Positions 11,601 through 23,449 of a DNA stretch of 64,000 nt are shown here, one piece after another (position 1 is the stretch's first letter; each line of letters starts with the position of its first letter). This DNA comes from Antedon mediterranea (taxonomy: Eukaryota; Echinodermata; Crinoidea; Comatulida; Antedonidae), in NCBI RefSeq assembly GCF_964355755.1, contig NC_092671.1, positions 16,091,501 to 16,155,500 on the forward strand, read 5' to 3'. The position numbers and the translations under genes were made by a program. Under the pieces are notes generated by a model. The model was not told where the DNA came from. It saw nothing but the letters and a program-made list of their open reading frames with translations, and ran no database searches.

Positions 11601-13308
11601 ACTATTGATCCCGAAAAGCCTTCGTCCGATGATACTCAAATCGCTACATAATGAGATGGGACATCTTGGCACTGAGAGGGTACTTATACTAATCCGAGAG
11701 AGGTTCTACTGGCCTCACATGGAAACTAACATCAACCATTATATAAAACAAGAATGTAGCTGTGTGAAAGACAAGAAGCCATCCAGAATTACACGTGCAC
11801 CTCTGGTAAACATCAAGACATCGGAACCATTTGAACTTGTCTCCATAGATTTCCTTCACCTTGACAAATGTAAAGGAGGATATGAGTACATCCTCGTAGT
11901 GATGGATCATTTTACAAGATTCGCTCAGGCTTATCCAACCACCAACAAGTCGGGCAAGACAGTTGCTGACAGGATTTTTAACGACTTTGTTCTGAAGTTC
12001 GGTTATCCACGCAGACTACATCATGACCAGGGTCGTGAATTTGAAAACTCTCTATTTCGACGCCTTGAACAACTCAGTGAAGTCAGGGGTTCCCGAACTA
12101 CACCATATCACCCTCAGGGGAATGGACAGGTCGAGAGGTTCAACCGAACCCTGTTGTCAATGCTCCGCACTTTAACTACAGAGCAGAAGCATGACTGGAA
12201 ACAACATCTCAACAAGGTTGTTCATGCCTATAATGTTACTCGACATGAAAGCACAGGTTACTCACCTCATTACTTATTGTATGGGCGGTCACCCCGACTG
12301 CCAATTGATCTTGCATTTGGATTATCCCCAGATGGTGATGCCGCTGCAAGTGAACACCATGAATATGCCAAGAACTGGAAAATGAGGATGGAAGAGGCAT
12401 ACGCTTTAGCTAGATCGAACATGCAGAAATTAGCAGAAAGAAGTAAACACCGACATGACCAACAACGGCCAATCAGTACATCATTATCACCAGGTGATAG
12501 AGTCCTGATCAAGAACTGTGTTCCACCAGGTGGTCCTGGGAAACTTCAAAGCTTCTATGAGGACAGAATATACATAGTGGTGGCGCAAAAACAGGAGTTG
12601 CCAGTGTATGAAGTTCGCCCAGAAAACGGTAATGGTAGAGTACGGACCCTACATAGGAATTTACTTTGTCCCTGTGACGCTTTAGTACCAGATACTCAAA
12701 ATGTTGCATCGAAAAAGAAGACAAAGATAACTCCAGAACAACGATTACCTAGTGATCCGACGGAGAAGGCTACACCACAACCTGAGACAGATTCAGTAGG
12801 TTCGGATGAAGAAGATGAAGTATATTTACAATATCCCCTATTAACCAATCCAGAACCACAATATGCATGTACCAGTAATGATTCATTGGTACAAGTTGAA
12901 CCATATGCCACCCCACCAACAGCAGAGGATTCTACTGTGGATGAAAAGCACATGGAGGCAGCCGGCGACACACAACATGCTGATATGGATGAACCAGTTA
13001 GTTCAAATGAACAGGTACCAGCAGCAGAGATTGGACGACCAGTTCGTCATCGCCAACCTCCTACTTTGTTTGGCTACCACAACTTGGGCACACCAGCACC
13101 AGGCTGTATGCAGATAAATGGTGCTAACACCAGACCACTACAAAATCCATATTGGGACAACCACTACCGGAATGGACCTATCCAATTTTATCCACAACCA
13201 ACTCAATATGCAACTCAACAACCAATCTGTACAGAATTTCATCCTACCAGACAATGGATACCACCTACTGTACCAGGCCAATATCCAATGTTTCACAGAA
13301 AGTGTTAG
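8623..13308 (+). CDS. pol: Pol polyprotein: protease, reverse transcriptase, RNase H, integrase
   Basis: About 1561 residues are read after the -1 frameshift at 8623; an in-frame ATG at 8602 also exists. Domains in order: an aspartic protease with the active-site DTGS near 8914; a reverse transcriptase with [21 protein letters not shown] and the catalytic YLDD near 10305; RNase H with TDAS near 10858 and TDNNPL near 11070; and integrase with an HHCC-type zinc module (HNEMGH, then CSC) near 11645-11765. The integrase DDE core shows SIDF near 11845, HHDQG near 12020 and GQVERFNR near 12125. The last 350 or so residues are Pro/Gln/Thr-rich with no recognised fold. No stop or frameshift interrupts the ORF, so it looks functional. 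The YLDD box and CSC zinc pair are seen in some deuterostome Gypsy lineages; the clade is left open. Confidence 0.95.
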   Translation, partial: RTPIIPTGLGMIVEKPNMSPNSKKREIEVAKGDHMYQGQSGIDHSKGSHSNQSKFDPEKKHQISHLTPGQHLRLVNLIGRRCTVKCKLNGNIEEVLWDTGSQVSIVSQTWWKTNCQGEPLRNLRELLQSDLKLTAANGTDIPYIGWLSLKFQLLSINNNDTSTFSTLVPVLVTADELPQPIIGYNVIKEIVQIEQPELVRTVKTSFSKCNNIKAQKLISMMRNSDPTDFCNIYSGNLVHEVPAKQTTFIRVRAITGPIQEKMMVIIEPLLEPHLPDGLEVNENVVELTCRPCNDIRVSVTNKTDQNLIIPKKTLLGKLQLVRAIYRGVFEAGSDEVVPTVGVQTARVDVTPEINTRNWKSQLDLSHLSCDQQHIVNQMLDEESNSFSHGEQDMGSIPSLQMKINLLDNIPVQKTYQSIPRPLFQEVKDYLTDLIDRGWVVKSKSPYASPVVCVRKKDGGLRLCIDYRELNRKTIPDCQPIPRIQDVLDSLGGNRWFSTLDQGKAYHQGYMTTDSRPLTAFVTPWGLHEWVRIPFGLKNAPAAYQRCMEDALEGLNHQICEVYLDDIIVYGKTFEEHQINLQKVLKRIQEKGMKLKPAKCKLFQSEVKYLGKIISHEGYRPDPRDTEALYTLKSNIPRTVGEVRKLLGFTGYYRRYLRDYSKRAKPLFVLLTQAGTTTKNNQSTNKKNQRKKQKKHSNRKDNGQVPSSTPITWLPEYQQIVDSFIDELSRAPIMAFPDFERPFELHTDASQDGLGAVLYQRQDGVLRVIGYGSRSLTPGEKNYHLHSGKLEFLALKWAITSHFRDYLSFAKSFTVYTDNNPLTYILTTAKLNAVGHRWVAELADFNFTIKYRPGRNNEDADVLSRIPMSPSEFDQCTEEISPLVMDAVVQGIAIQQTADFAYINHIVTDHVHIQDQPFGITPNLSTLSIAEVRLAQEDDPALARFREYKTKGRWPTRSERTNEIPETRTLMREWSKINLDKDGILRRTTKTRTQLLIPKSLRPMILKSLHNEMGHLGTERVLILIRERFYWPHMETNINHYIKQECSCVKDKKPSRITRAPLVNIKTSEPFELVSIDFLHLDKCKGGYEYILVVMDHFTRFAQAYPTTNKSGKTVADRIFNDFVLKFGYPRRLHHDQGREFENSLFRRLEQLSEVRGSRTTPYHPQGNGQVERFNRTLLSMLRTLTTEQKHDWKQHLNKVVHAYNVTRHESTGYSPHYLLYGRSPRLPIDLAFGLSPDGDAAASEHHEYAKNWKMRMEEAYALARSNMQKLAERSKHRHDQQRPISTSLSPGDRVLIKNCVPPGGPGKLQSFYEDRIYIVVAQKQELPVYEVRPENGNGRVRTLHRNLLCPCDALVPDTQNVASKKKTKITPEQRLPSDPTEKATPQPETDSVGSDEEDEVYLQYPLLTNPEPQYACTSNDSLVQVEPYATPPTAEDSTVDEKHMEAAGDTQHADMDEPVSSNEQVPAAEIGRPVRHRQPPTLFGYHNLGTPAPGCMQINGANTRPLQNPYWDNHYRNGPIQFYPQPTQYATQQPICTEFHPTRQWIPPTVPGQYPMFHRKC

Positions 13309-13310
13309 GA

Positions 13311-13335
13311 TCTTATCTTATCTTATCTTATCTTA
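13311..13335 (+). repeat. (TCTTA)5 microsatellite between pol and the 3' LTR
   Basis: Five exact TCTTA units lie between the pol stop (13306-13308) and the first base of the 3' LTR. A polypurine tract is expected at this position. Read on the minus strand it is TAAGA, only partly purine, so either plus-strand priming uses an unusual sequence or the tract was replaced. Confidence 0.9.
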
Positions 13336-13545
13336 TGTAGAGATTATTTAGTTAGTTATTAAACATAATGTTTGGTAAAGGACCAATAGCTAGATTGATG
13401 TATTAGTTAAATTGTTTCATGTGTTAACACTCGTCATTATGATTGTAGTGTGTTAAGATTATTAAAGTGCTCGATCCAGAGTTAACAACTTCTAACTGAG
13501 GTCTATGTGATTCTTTCGCAGTCGAATATCCTGAACCGTAAAATC
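13336..13545 (+). repeat. 3' long terminal repeat
   Basis: Identical over its whole length to 7244-7453. Similarity ends at 13547, after which unrelated AT-rich host DNA begins (GTAACTAGTC). The identity argues for recent insertion, because LTRs are made identical at integration. Confidence 0.9.
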
Positions 13546-14320
13546 TGTAACTAGTCAATTACAGTTACATGATGGATAAAATATATTGTGCTAATTAAAC
13601 AAAGTCTCATTTGAGGCTCAAGTTACAACCCTGCTACTATGTCAGGATTTAAGTCTGGGCCTTGTGATTGTATAAGGCAAGTTATAGCGCCACTATTAAT
13701 TTGAACCACAATATACACAATCATTATTTACCTTCTTGAATGCAAGTTTTTGGCTATTTGTAAATTTCATTATAATATAATGTTTACATAAAACAATCAA
13801 CAAAACATAAAGAAATAATTTTTTTTTACATGGCACCAATTAACAAATAATAACATTTAACACAAAAGGAGATACAGTACAAATTTTAGATCGTTTTAAT
13901 TTTGACTACTACGCCTTCTATTCTACAGTAAAACAGCGATGTTTGCCAACTAATATAAAGAGTTGGAAAACACCATCTTCCGTTGCGTCAGTCAAACAAC
14001 AAGTGAATGTAGCTTACAGTATTGTAAGTTATTCATTTTCTATCTTGCATCGCTACACTTAAATTAAATACAGCACACTGACTGACACAGTACATTAGCA
14101 TACAATCAACAGTTTAAACCTATTACTAAGTATAAATTAGATATTGATCTCACATAGAATCATTTGAAGCTATAACAATATAAATCATAGTCAATTATTT
14201 AATTTTATTTTTTAAATTAAATTAAGAACTTCACCACAAATACCATATCAGTGAAAATAGCAAATTAAGTTGGTGTTTTTAATCACTATTTTGGTACAGT
14301 AATAATAATAATATCATTAA

Positions 14321-14598
14321 AGCCTGGTTTCCATAAAATCGGTACACCGTCGCTACAGCGTTTCCATTAAAATCGCTACACGCGCAGATGTTGCCGACGC
14401 AATCGGGAAGGCTCCCCGATTCATCGCAGTCAAATCGGCAAAGTTCAACCATGTTCAACTTTGCCGATTTTGTCAGTGATGAATCGTATACGCGTATCAA
14501 AGAATATTTAGTGCTCGTGTACTAGATCCCCGATAAATTCTAGCGTTTCCGTAGAATCGCTACGCTCTGTCGTGTAGCGATTTTATGGAAACCGGGCT
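14321..14598. mobile_element. MITE with TAA target duplication, PIF/Harbinger-like
   Basis: The ends AGCCTGGTTTCCATAAAATC and its near-perfect complement (GATTTTATGGAAACCGGGCT) are flanked on both sides by TAA (14318-14320 and 14599-14601). A 3-bp TWA target duplication is characteristic of PIF/Harbinger elements. The interior has repeated ATCGCTACA motifs and an internal complementary pair around CAAAGTTGAAC. The 73-residue ORF inside is not coding-like. Confidence 0.75.
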
Positions 14599-14662
14599 TA
14601 ACTGTGATTTAATGTATGTGATCGAATGAGAGGTGAAATTATGTTTGTTTCCTTAGCTAGTA

Positions 14663-15120
14663 GAGAGGTTTCGCAATCTTACGAATACGATAACGAAAAC
14701 GGATACGTCATGCACACGTATTCGTTTTCGTAAGCCATAAAAAAATCTGTTTTGCATGGCAACGAAATATTGAGGCGCGTCCAAAATATGACTGCGGTAA
14801 ATTTGAGCGAAGCGCAGGTACGTGTTGCTTGGTGCTTGGCTGCCTAGGCCTAGCGTAACATCAAAGCGAGTGAGGACTTTAAAAACTGCTATTTATCAAA
14901 ATTGACTTGGCATTTTAGTAAATTACTTTAGTAAATTACTTTCAATAAATCTATAATTATATTATAATCAAAAACTCGTTTTGTAGTTACGAATATGACT
15001 GGTGATATTCGTCAACACGAATACGCTTTACAAATATGAAATAGGGATCAGCTCAAAAGTTTCACAAATGTATGACGTATCCGTTTTCGTTATCGTATTC
15101 GTAAGGTTGCGAAACCTCCC
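14663..15120. mobile_element. MITE with about 49-bp terminal inverted repeats and TA target site
   Basis: The left end begins GAGAGGTTTCGCAATCTTAC and runs through ACGAATACGATAACGAAAAC to TACGTCAT; the right end is its complement with few changes. Both ends are flanked by TA. CGAATACG-type repeats recur inside. TA duplication fits a Tc1/mariner-mobilised non-autonomous element. It is only 64 bp from the preceding MITE. Confidence 0.75.
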
Positions 15121-15622
15121 TATTAATATTGTACTTTGTCCAGTACTCCAACCAATTAGTGCATCCAATACAACCCCAGTCAACAATTATTTTTCAATAA
15201 AGCATACAGTATTGTAGGTCCAACTAAGCTCCTCTAGGCATACAAATTATACTGTATGCATCTAAAATCTATGCAGCTTAAAGGAAAACATCCATGCTTA
15301 GTCGCAAGGGCGGGCAGTCTATTAACGCAGGTGCTTTCCTTTTTATCCAACCTCTCAAATGTTTCTATATACTCACCACAATCTCATCAATTTTTCTTTT
15401 TATTTCAGGTCTGAAAAATACAAATAAAACATAAATTTGAGGAGTAAAAAATAAAAAGGCAACACAGTCAAATTTGCCTATTTTTCTAATTTCTGATATT
15501 TTAAAGATATTATAGACATGTACAGTAGTGTACGGTTGGATTAAACAATTAATAGTGTAGGCCCACCATCTTATCTACAGTACATACAATAGGCCCACGA
15601 TTTAGTCTCGGCAGCGTAACGC

Positions 15623-16041
15623 CAGGCCTCGAATTTTACCACGGCCAGTGCCGTCGGTGCCCTCCCAGTTGGCCTCAATGCCCTCGAAAATGAATAGCAC
15701 CCACGGCCACTACTGGCCTGCCCTTTTTTTGCGTTGGCCGCGAGTGCCCTTCCCGAGTTTTACCACAATAAAAACCACTGAATTAGATAGAAAATAAGGC
15801 CTAAAAAAAAAAATTGTTTGTTTGCTGTCAAGTTTTTTTATTTTGGTAGGCGGGGGCGGGTGGAAAAAAGTTAATTTCTCTGTTATTATTAATTGCTCGC
15901 GAATTTGAGAGTAACAAAACACACTGAATAAAACAACGAGCTCAAACAATTGGCCCTCCCATTTGGCCTTGGTGCCCCTAAAATCAATGAAAACCGGAGG
16001 CCAAATGGCCTTGCCCCTAAAATCCCCAAATTCGAGGCCTG
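15623..16041. mobile_element. MITE with CAGGCCTCGAATTT ends and GGCC-rich interior
   Basis: Perfect 14-bp terminal inverted repeats (15623-15636 and 16028-16041). Subterminal sequence has repeated TTGGCC/GTGCCC motifs on both sides. AGCGTA occurs next to both ends, but two bases out of register on the left, so the target duplication is uncertain. Confidence 0.6.
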
Positions 16042-16264
16042 AGCGTACATCCGGCCAAATAGTTTAACCACTGCATAGGGCGGCTATAAAAATGGTGATT
16101 ATTAACTCTATGAACCACCCTATAATTAACGCGTAGATAATTATCATAACAATCGTATAGTACAGTAGGCTATATTCACAACAATAACCTATGATCTACC
16201 TGGTTTATCCAGGTAGGATAGGCACAAAATATACTAATCAAATACTGTAGTGGTACTACTTCTA

Positions 16265-18338
16265 CAGTACAGGACAGAATTATTGCAAAAATCCCAACGC
16301 ATTCAACACGTTGTCGTTGCGTTGTGTTTGCGTTGCGTTGAACGGCTTTCAACGTTTAGTTGTTTATTCAACGAAAGTCATTATCAGCATGTCAAGTAAA
16401 CAATTAGTTATTTCAACGCTAGCTGCTGCAGCACTAGACTGGCCGATTGCACGCCTGAACGATCAGTAACAACAACAGGCAAAATACCCATCGGCAGTCA
16501 CTACCAGATATTTTAATATAAATAAAATATATTTGAAGCTTAGATATATTTTTAAGTAATAGTATTGAACGGACAGTTACCAAATAAAACACACAGTGAT
16601 ATTTCCCAGTGTTTAGTGAAGGAAAACATCGAATAATAAGGTCGATGCCAAGTCTAACAGTTAACACTGTACTGTAGGCCTTCCGGGGGAAAACACGATC
16701 TCACGTCGTAAAATCAAACAACGTGGAAATTACTGACATCAACACACGAGGCCGCCACCCTGGTTTCCTCGAGAAAAACACCACGTGTGTTATGACGTAT
16801 TTAACGATCGTTAATGACGACGAAGTAATTAATTTTATTTAGGCCTACATTTTTTAGCTGTTCGAGATTCAAGAGATAAAGTTAAAATATTGTTTCTCTA
16901 TTTTGGTTTTTATTTTATAATTGTCCCATTGTTTGTTGTAATGTAATTTGAAAGAACTAAAAAATTTGACGTGTCCGACACCCATCCATGAACCAATTTA
17001 AATCTTTATAAATCGAACAACATTACATTTTTAAGTACAACAAGCGTTTTGAATACGTTAACAATAGAGCGTGTTGAATGTGTTGAACCCGTTGACCGTT
17101 CATTGACGACGTTAAACAATTGAATCCCATAGCGTTGAACGCGTTGAAAACGTTGCGCGTTTTGAAAAGCATCACACTGTAAACTGATTAAAATGTTGGC
17201 TGTTCGCTCGCATATTCTCGCAACTCCCATCCCATTCATACAGTTTCAGGAGGAGGCCAATATAATTATATTAAGAAACAATAGTATGTTAAAGAGAAAA
17301 CGCCTAAACCTCGCGCCTGTAATAATATATTGTCTTGCATCAGAATAAAGTGGTTCTTTATTCTGAATTGTTTGGTTATTCAAATATTTGTGGGTTACAC
17401 CTTGGCGTGAATAATATGGTATGGCACAGGTTTTGATTTTAAAGAAAACGCCTAACATTGCCTATTGTCATCAAATTGGTCATTCCTATTTCTTGGTTAT
17501 TAAATTTAACGCTTTTCTCTGCATGGGGTTACGTTAGGCACCACAATAATTAATTTATAATATAATACATGATAATGATATATTTATGGATAATAATAAA
17601 ACTAAACGATTTTTTCCCTTTTAATTATTACGCGTAATATTTCATAATGAATGAACTCTTCACCTTTCGATCAGTTCGTCCCTCACGTCACGAAAAGCAT
17701 GCGTGAAAAGGACGACGTCCGACGACCATGCTGGATCGTTATGTTGGTGGTGTATTGTTGCCTTCCATGGCGGCGGCGGGTGTAGGCTACGTTGTTTTTA
17801 TAAATAATCGAGAAAAATGTAGTACAGTACTGCGAAGTTTTTAGTTTGGAAATAATTAATTACGATGTGACCTAGCCTCCAAGATTCACCGCCGCCTTAA
17901 CTTTGGTATTTAATACTCCAGTTAATATAGGCACACAGTAATTGAGGACATGACCACTACTTTTAACTGCGATGGCAGACGCGACTCATATACACACGGG
18001 GCCTACTCGTTAGTAGTAGGCCTAGCCTAGTGTAATATATTAAGCTAGGTTTCCGCGGAAAAATACACATTATGTTTGTTTTCTTAAATATTTGTAATAC
18101 TGTATTTTATACTATTACTACTACTACTAATACACACTGGCAATCTGTAAATACCATACGAATCCGATTGTTCGTTATTTCAACGCAAACTCAACGCAAC
18201 ACATTGTGTTGGTTGAATAAACAGTTCAACGAACTCAACACTTTCAACGCCAACGGACAACACAGTTTCAACGCGTTGTCAACACTTTAACAATGCGTTG
18301 AATGCGTTCAAAATCTGCAATAATTCTGTCCGGTACTG
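16265..18338. mobile_element. About 2.07-kb non-autonomous TA-flanked element with CGTTGAA clusters
   Basis: The left end CAGTACAGGACAGAATTATT at 16265 matches the complement of the right end (CAGTACCGGACAGAATTATT), and both are preceded by TA. The match continues through GCA and an AACGCATTCAAC block. Three clusters of CGTTGAA/TTCAACG-like motifs lie at about 16295-16375, 17040-17165 and 18178-18315; the outer two are inverted relative to each other. No transposase-like ORF was found. A partial copy of the 46.5-kb MITE terminus (GGTTTATCCAGGTAGGATAG) lies just outside at about 16202-16221. Confidence 0.6.
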
Positions 18339-18987
18339 TACATTCAAATTTGCCTGTTATTTAACCTCTATTTAGAAATGTCCACCGTCTATTCAATTTC
18401 AAAATGACACCCTTGTGTTCATAATATAACACATGTTGTTACACTTGTAATCATACAAAATTCATTAATAATATCGCAATTTTACCATAATAAAACTACC
18501 CAATACTGATACACATTTATAAATTGTCAAAATTCAGTTCAATTAACAGTAGTAATATTGCTAAACAAAATCTGTTTAAATCTATATTCACTAAATCTTG
18601 TTGATAATTTTTCCCATTTTAAACACCTGAACTTACAGTACATAAAGTAAAATGGAAAAAACAGTTTAATCATTATTATAAGTAAATGGAGCAAAAAGCC
18701 AGGGCAACGGTAAGAGTAAAACCGGCCGTTGTATACCAAGCAATTGATAAGCAGGCTAGTGGATAATATCAGCGCGCTAGAATAGTCACTATATGACCTT
18801 ATTACATGTTAGATCCATTAATATTAATATCACTATTCAGTTTCATATTTATTTATTTACTTTACATATTTCAAGGACTGCCTTGATGCTGAATAATAAG
18901 TCTGTACAGTAGCGAGATGCAAGAAACAAAAGCACAATTTATTATACAAAGAGGAGGTAATTCAATCCAATATCAGTACAGTATTTA

Positions 18988-19158
18988 ACCAAGGCAATCT
19001 AACAACAGTCCTTTGATCTTATGCCTTGCTGCAACAAATTCCATGCAGTACTATATTCTCCGTGGCGCGCAGCGTCTGAATGGGCGTGGAGCTAATCGTG
19101 CCGCAGCCACAAATAAACTCTTTGATCTCAGGAGCTCCTGTTGTTAGATTGCCTTGGT
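18988..19158. mobile_element. Short MITE with ACCAAGGCAATCTAACAACAG ends
   Basis: Terminal inverted repeats of about 21 bp, starting ACCAAGGCAATCTAACAACA at 18988 and ending with the complement at 19158. The interior is relatively GC-rich (GTGGCGCGCAGCG). TTA lies next to the left end and ATAA next to the right, so the target duplication is not certain. Confidence 0.6.
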
Positions 19159-20852
19159 ATAACCTTTATTTCTTTCATATGAATGAGGTTGAGGAACACT
19201 CAAATAATATTCTTCAAACAGTAATAGGATTCAACATTGAACATAGTAGTTCCAGGAAGTACTCTATTTTCCTTTATAACACTCATCTTAAGTTGACTCA
19301 GTGAAGGATCCAGAATTTTGAATAGGGCAGTCCAGGCTCTAAAAATGATGGAAATAATGCAGAACCTAATTATCCTATCTTTTGCATTCTAATTTTTTTT
19401 TTTTTATGATAGTTGAGGTGGGAGGGGAGTGGGGTGCTGCTGCCATCTCAACCTTGCTGCTGTTCTTCCTCCGCATGTACTGTGCCTGTCTTAATAACTA
19501 ATTCATTACATGAAAGGGCAAATGTAAACAATTAACTACTTATCATATCCCATAGTGCTTTCTCTATTCCTACCAAGATCATTGTTTTCATGAACATTTT
19601 TTTATGTCACAAACTAAATTCTAGTCAGCTTATACTAGAAACACCCCTGGACATAAAAACCACCACTAGTCCCTCATACTGTACTATGTAGTAAATAAAC
19701 CAATATGCTTTTCTATTAATTTAGATATTATTATGTATTAGTGTTTACCTTTATATTTTAAAGTGGAATTTATGTTGTTTACTCAGCTTCCCAATTGACA
19801 GGTGCTTAATTTTATGATTCAACTATTTTACTATAGAATTATATAACAATTAAACTTTGAGATTAGGATTACGTTATGACTGAGTATAATCCCATCCCTA
19901 CAGTAATTTTAAGCTAAATTCAGATGCAGAGATTTGGTAATTCCATTGTTAAAATAATCCAATCTAAGTTTCATAGCCAGGCCCTCTGGTTACTGTATAC
20001 TCAGCCATACAGTATTATGAAGGTGGTAGATAATTATAAAAATAGATTTTGCTGTATGTAGTATTTTAAAAAATAATCTCCACATCATTTTGTACATTTA
20101 AACTCATGTAGTTTGTGGATAAATTTTATTTTATTCTATATGAAATTCGCAATAAAAGAAATGAATGATGTACTGTACATTAGTTGTACAGTAATTAGAC
20201 AGTGTAAACTATAGCTTCTTACAAGATGTTCATTCAGTCCATTTTCTATTATTATTAAAATTTAAGATTAATGGTAATAGTATTAGCTTTTCAGCAAAAT
20301 TTTACCTTGTTTTCTTATTTACATCAAAATATATCCAGGGTAGTAAATATAAACCTGGTATAAGCAAGCAAGTTTACGTCATAGACTGAGAGATCTTTCC
20401 TAGAAGCTAATGGAATCTGCCTGAATGTAAGTTGAAAACATTCAATGTTATCCAGTTAATTAGATAAATATATTTAGCATATGAAATATGGATACAGTAT
20501 TATACGAAATATGGAATACAAAATTCATAAAGGTCTGAATTGTACAATATTAAATGAATGCAGTGTCGTTAAAATTTAAACACAAAGTTTCACTGAAATA
20601 ATTATATTTTATTGAATCACTTGTCACCACCTTAATGCAACTAGAAAAAATGCATTTTTGTTTATTGTTTAGTATCGGAAAATCATTAATAATGACAATT
20701 GTGTGCATAGCTCGTTGAAATGATGGCAGGGAAAGGGGATGCAATACAGTATTTTATTAATCTATTTTATTTTATATAGGCTTTTTAATGGCGCCCTACC
20801 AAGAACAGAGCGCCTTAAAATTAATTTAAACTATTGGATAAAAGGAAAATCC
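19159..20852. other. AT-rich interval without recognised genes
   Basis: No convincing exon, RNA gene or terminal repeat was seen. The sequence is low complexity, with many TACAGTA motifs. Confidence 0.45.
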
Positions 20853-20867
20853 TAAAGATGTACGTGT

Positions 20868-21377
20868 GGGTCATTCCATCTCAGATCACCCAATGAGTTA
20901 AACCCTACCTCTTCCAATTTTGATGAAATTTGGTATATGGGTGATTCATAGCAATTAAAGCCAAAATTTCAAATTTTAACTTTATTGGACCAACGGTTTT
21001 CGAGATATCGCAATTTCAATTTTCGGTTTTTACGCAAAAAAGGGCGCGTCCGCCACGTTTCAAAGAGCTGTATCTCGGGAACTATAGGTTCGATTTTAAA
21101 AGCAAAGGTATTTTTGTAAAGGGGAGACCATAAGGAATCTAAATATACTAATTGTGTGTGTTTTATGTTAATTTTAAGTTGAATAAAACTTTGACATATA
21201 TTTTGACCTTGAAATTGACCCCGTGGAACACGCCCGTTTTGTTGGTGACTATCATGAAAAATGTAGCCCTACGTGTCAACTACAACATATACAAAAATTG
21301 GAGGGGTTTTTTTCTTTGTTTCCATGAAATTACAATTTGAAGTTGACATACCTCTTCCTTTTAGTGTATTTTTGGTG
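20868..21377 (+). repeat. Left terminal inverted repeat of the transposon
   Basis: 510 bp, complementary to 22931-23449. It contains ORF-free conserved tracts such as CGAGATATCGCAATTTCAAT and GTAGCCCTACGTGTCAAC. Confidence 0.85.
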
Positions 21378-21479
21378 TCTGTCCATGCATTACTTCAATG
21401 TCAATTTGATGTATTCCAAAATTAATTTTATTTACAAACTAAATATTATTATAATGTTACAATTGTCTATGTCTGGCCT

Positions 21480-22759
21480 TTACTCCTTGTCATCTGGACA
21501 ATTCAAACAGTATTTAGAAATGTTGTGGCGATCATTTTGGGAAATACTGTAATTCCTAGTCGAAGAGGATTTTATAAACGGAGAGGATTTTATAAACGGA
21601 GAGGCTATAATACAATGTACATTTGATTCAGGAATCCAACAACAGTCTTCTTTGGACGGCCAATAAAAGGTTTTCGCTGACCCATGAGGATGCATAAATT
21701 TAATTTGAAAATCCCCAAACTCTTCTGAGAGTGAGACATCCACCACCAAACCAATCCATGGGACACCATCATAACTACAGCACACAAAATTCTGAAGTCT
21801 AATAATGGTGGGTTGTGTATCAGCAACAATTTCATTTTCATCACTGAAAGATTCTTGAATCACTACCACATCCGGAGGGTTTATCTGGGTACTAAGTTTG
21901 TAGACCTGCATCTGTGCCAGAGAAACGGGAACAAAGCGATGATATTGTAATGTACCCTTGATGGTCTGGGCGAGGTTGAATCTCGGCTTTATTTCTTTTT
22001 CTACAGTAGATACCTCATCTATTCCCACATGAAAAAAGTTGATGCCTGGAATGTCCATATGAGCGAGTCATATGGCCGAGCGGTTAAGGCAGGGGCGCCG
22101 TTTACCGTACCTAAAAGACAACAACATCGGCAAGGGTTCGAGGCCGACTCGCTCCTCTCTTCAAGTCTTCTCGGATAAGGACTATAAACCATAGTCCAGT
22201 GTACACAGTTATAACATGTGTGTACTTTAAAGGACCCAGTTCATTATTCGAAAAATAGTAGGGGGTTACCCCGGTGAACTGGTTCACACAATAGCCCCTG
22301 TATCAGGGGGATTACCACCTATCTGATAGGACAGTGACTAATTCACTATTGATAATCCTTGGCCACATTGCCTAAAGACATAAAATAGAAATAAAAAATT
22401 ACACAGTAGTCGAACATACTGAGAGATGTGATAATATGACATTCAGTCAAACGCTGTAAGCTTCTCTTAGTGACAAGCCTCTTAACTGTTCCACCTATGC
22501 CATCACACGCACTCTTGCCATGTGATGTAGCGAAAAAATTCCACTCGGCGTCTAAACCAAAATCTTCCTGGTAGTGGCAAAGGTTAATAAAGTAATATTT
22601 GTTTTTGTATTGGCCGCCACATCCATCTGTGAAATAATGAACTTTTTTCATGGTTGGTAGTTTTGTTTTTATATAGGGGATGACAACCTTTAAAAAGGCA
22701 TATACAGTAACTGTTGTATGTTCTCTGCAATCACTTATTATGCATATGTTAATGTGCAT
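21480..22759 (-). pseudogene. Transposase remnant, two exons, N-terminal half lost
   Basis: Exon 22759-22405 and exon 22045-21480 (stop at 21480-21482) are joined across a GT-AG intron of 359 bp with matching phase (1 nt, then 2 nt), giving about 306 residues. The first part has a conserved block with YFTDGCGGQYKN, then EWNFFATSHGKSACDGIGGT and VKR, resembling uncharacterised transposon-derived proteins in many animals; the Asp residues may be catalytic. The second part has DGVPWIGLVVDV and KFMHPHGSAKTFYWPSKED, a small beta-rich domain that often ends such proteins. Only 171 bp separate the first exon from the right inverted repeat, so the 5' coding region has been deleted. Function and superfamily are inferred, not proven. 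The intron contains a SINE. Confidence 0.65.
22060..22343 (+). mobile_element. tRNA-derived SINE (copy 1) in the transposase intron
   Basis: The head has an RNA polymerase III A box (TGGCCGAGCGGTTAAGGC) and B box (GGGTTCGAGGCC), as in class II Leu/Ser tRNAs. GAGCGAGTC before the A box is complementary to GACTCGCTC after the B box. The body has GGATAAGGACTATAAACC and GTCCAGTGTACA, shared with the copies at 33.7 and 61.1 kb. The 3' end is approximate. Confidence 0.8.
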
Positions 22760-22930
22760 AATAACATAGTAAGGACACTAAACTATGTGTCAAAATTGAT
22801 TTGAAAAGTATGTGAGTTACCCAGTATTTCTCATATCAAAATACATCTACTGTTTAAGTGGGCCTGATGAGAAAGCGTAACAATAAGACACCTTAACAGT
22901 TAGTGTTCACACTGTGTATAAGTATAACAA

Positions 22931-23449
22931 CACCAAAAATACACTAAAAGGAAGAGGTATGTCAACTTCAAATTGTAATTTCATGGAAACAAAGAAAAAA
23001 ACCCCTCCAATTTTTTTATATGTTGTAGTTGACACGTAGGGCTACATTTTTCGTGATAGTCACCAACAAATCGGGCGTGTTCCACGGGGTCAATTTCAAG
23101 GTCAAAATATATGTCAAAGTTTTATTCAACTTAAAATTAACATAAAACAAACACAATTAGTATATTTAGGTTCCTTATGGTCTCCCCTTTACAAAAATAC
23201 CTTTGTTTTTAAAATCGAACCTATAGTTCCCGAGATACAGCTCTTTGAAACGTGGCGGCCGCGCGCTTTTTTGCGTAAAAACCGAAAATTGAAATTGCGA
23301 TATCTCGAAAACCGTTGGTCCGATAAAGTTAAAATTTGAAATGTTGGCTTTAATTGCTATGAATCACCCATATACCAAATTTCATCAAAATTGGAAGAGG
23401 TAGGGTTTAAAATTCCATTTTTTTTGGGTGAACTGAGATGGAATGACCC
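22931..23449 (-). repeat. Right terminal inverted repeat of the transposon
   Basis: 519 bp, the reverse complement of 20868-21377 with one poly-A-associated indel near the outer tip. Confidence 0.85.

Larger units (their letters stand above)
7244..13545 (+). mobile_element. Intact Ty3/Gypsy-type LTR retrotransposon
   Basis: The element has short LTRs (about 210 bp) that are identical by eye, a tRNA primer-binding site directly after the 5' LTR, a gag ORF with a CCHC zinc knuckle, and an uninterrupted pol ORF ordered protease, reverse transcriptase, RNase H, integrase. That order defines Ty3/Gypsy rather than Ty1/Copia elements. No envelope ORF follows pol. Identical LTRs and open frames indicate a recent insertion that may still be mobile. 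Two oddities are that no convincing polypurine tract precedes the 3' LTR, where five TCTTA repeats lie instead, and that no target-site duplication could be recognised next to the LTR ends. Confidence 0.95.
20868..23449 (-). mobile_element. DNA transposon with about 510-bp terminal inverted repeats
   Basis: Arms 20868-21377 and 22931-23449 are near-identical reverse complements starting GGGTCATTCCATCTCAG; one indel near the tip and scattered substitutions separate them. Flanking octamers GTACGTGT (20860-20867) and GTATGTGT (23450-23457) differ at one base and look like an 8-bp target duplication. Both lie inside a MITE whose sequence resumes exactly, which confirms the boundaries. Between the arms is a minus-strand transposase remnant with one intron. 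The 5' half of the coding region is missing, so the copy is not autonomous. The superfamily is unassigned: an 8-bp duplication is shared by hAT, P, Zisupton and others. Confidence 0.85.

Noticed and set aside
11276-11672. ORFs in other frames within the integrase region of pol
   Set aside because: They overlap an intact conserved pol frame and show no protein family pattern.
13309-13335. Envelope gene after pol
   Set aside because: Only 27 bp separate the pol stop from the 3' LTR, so there is no room for env.
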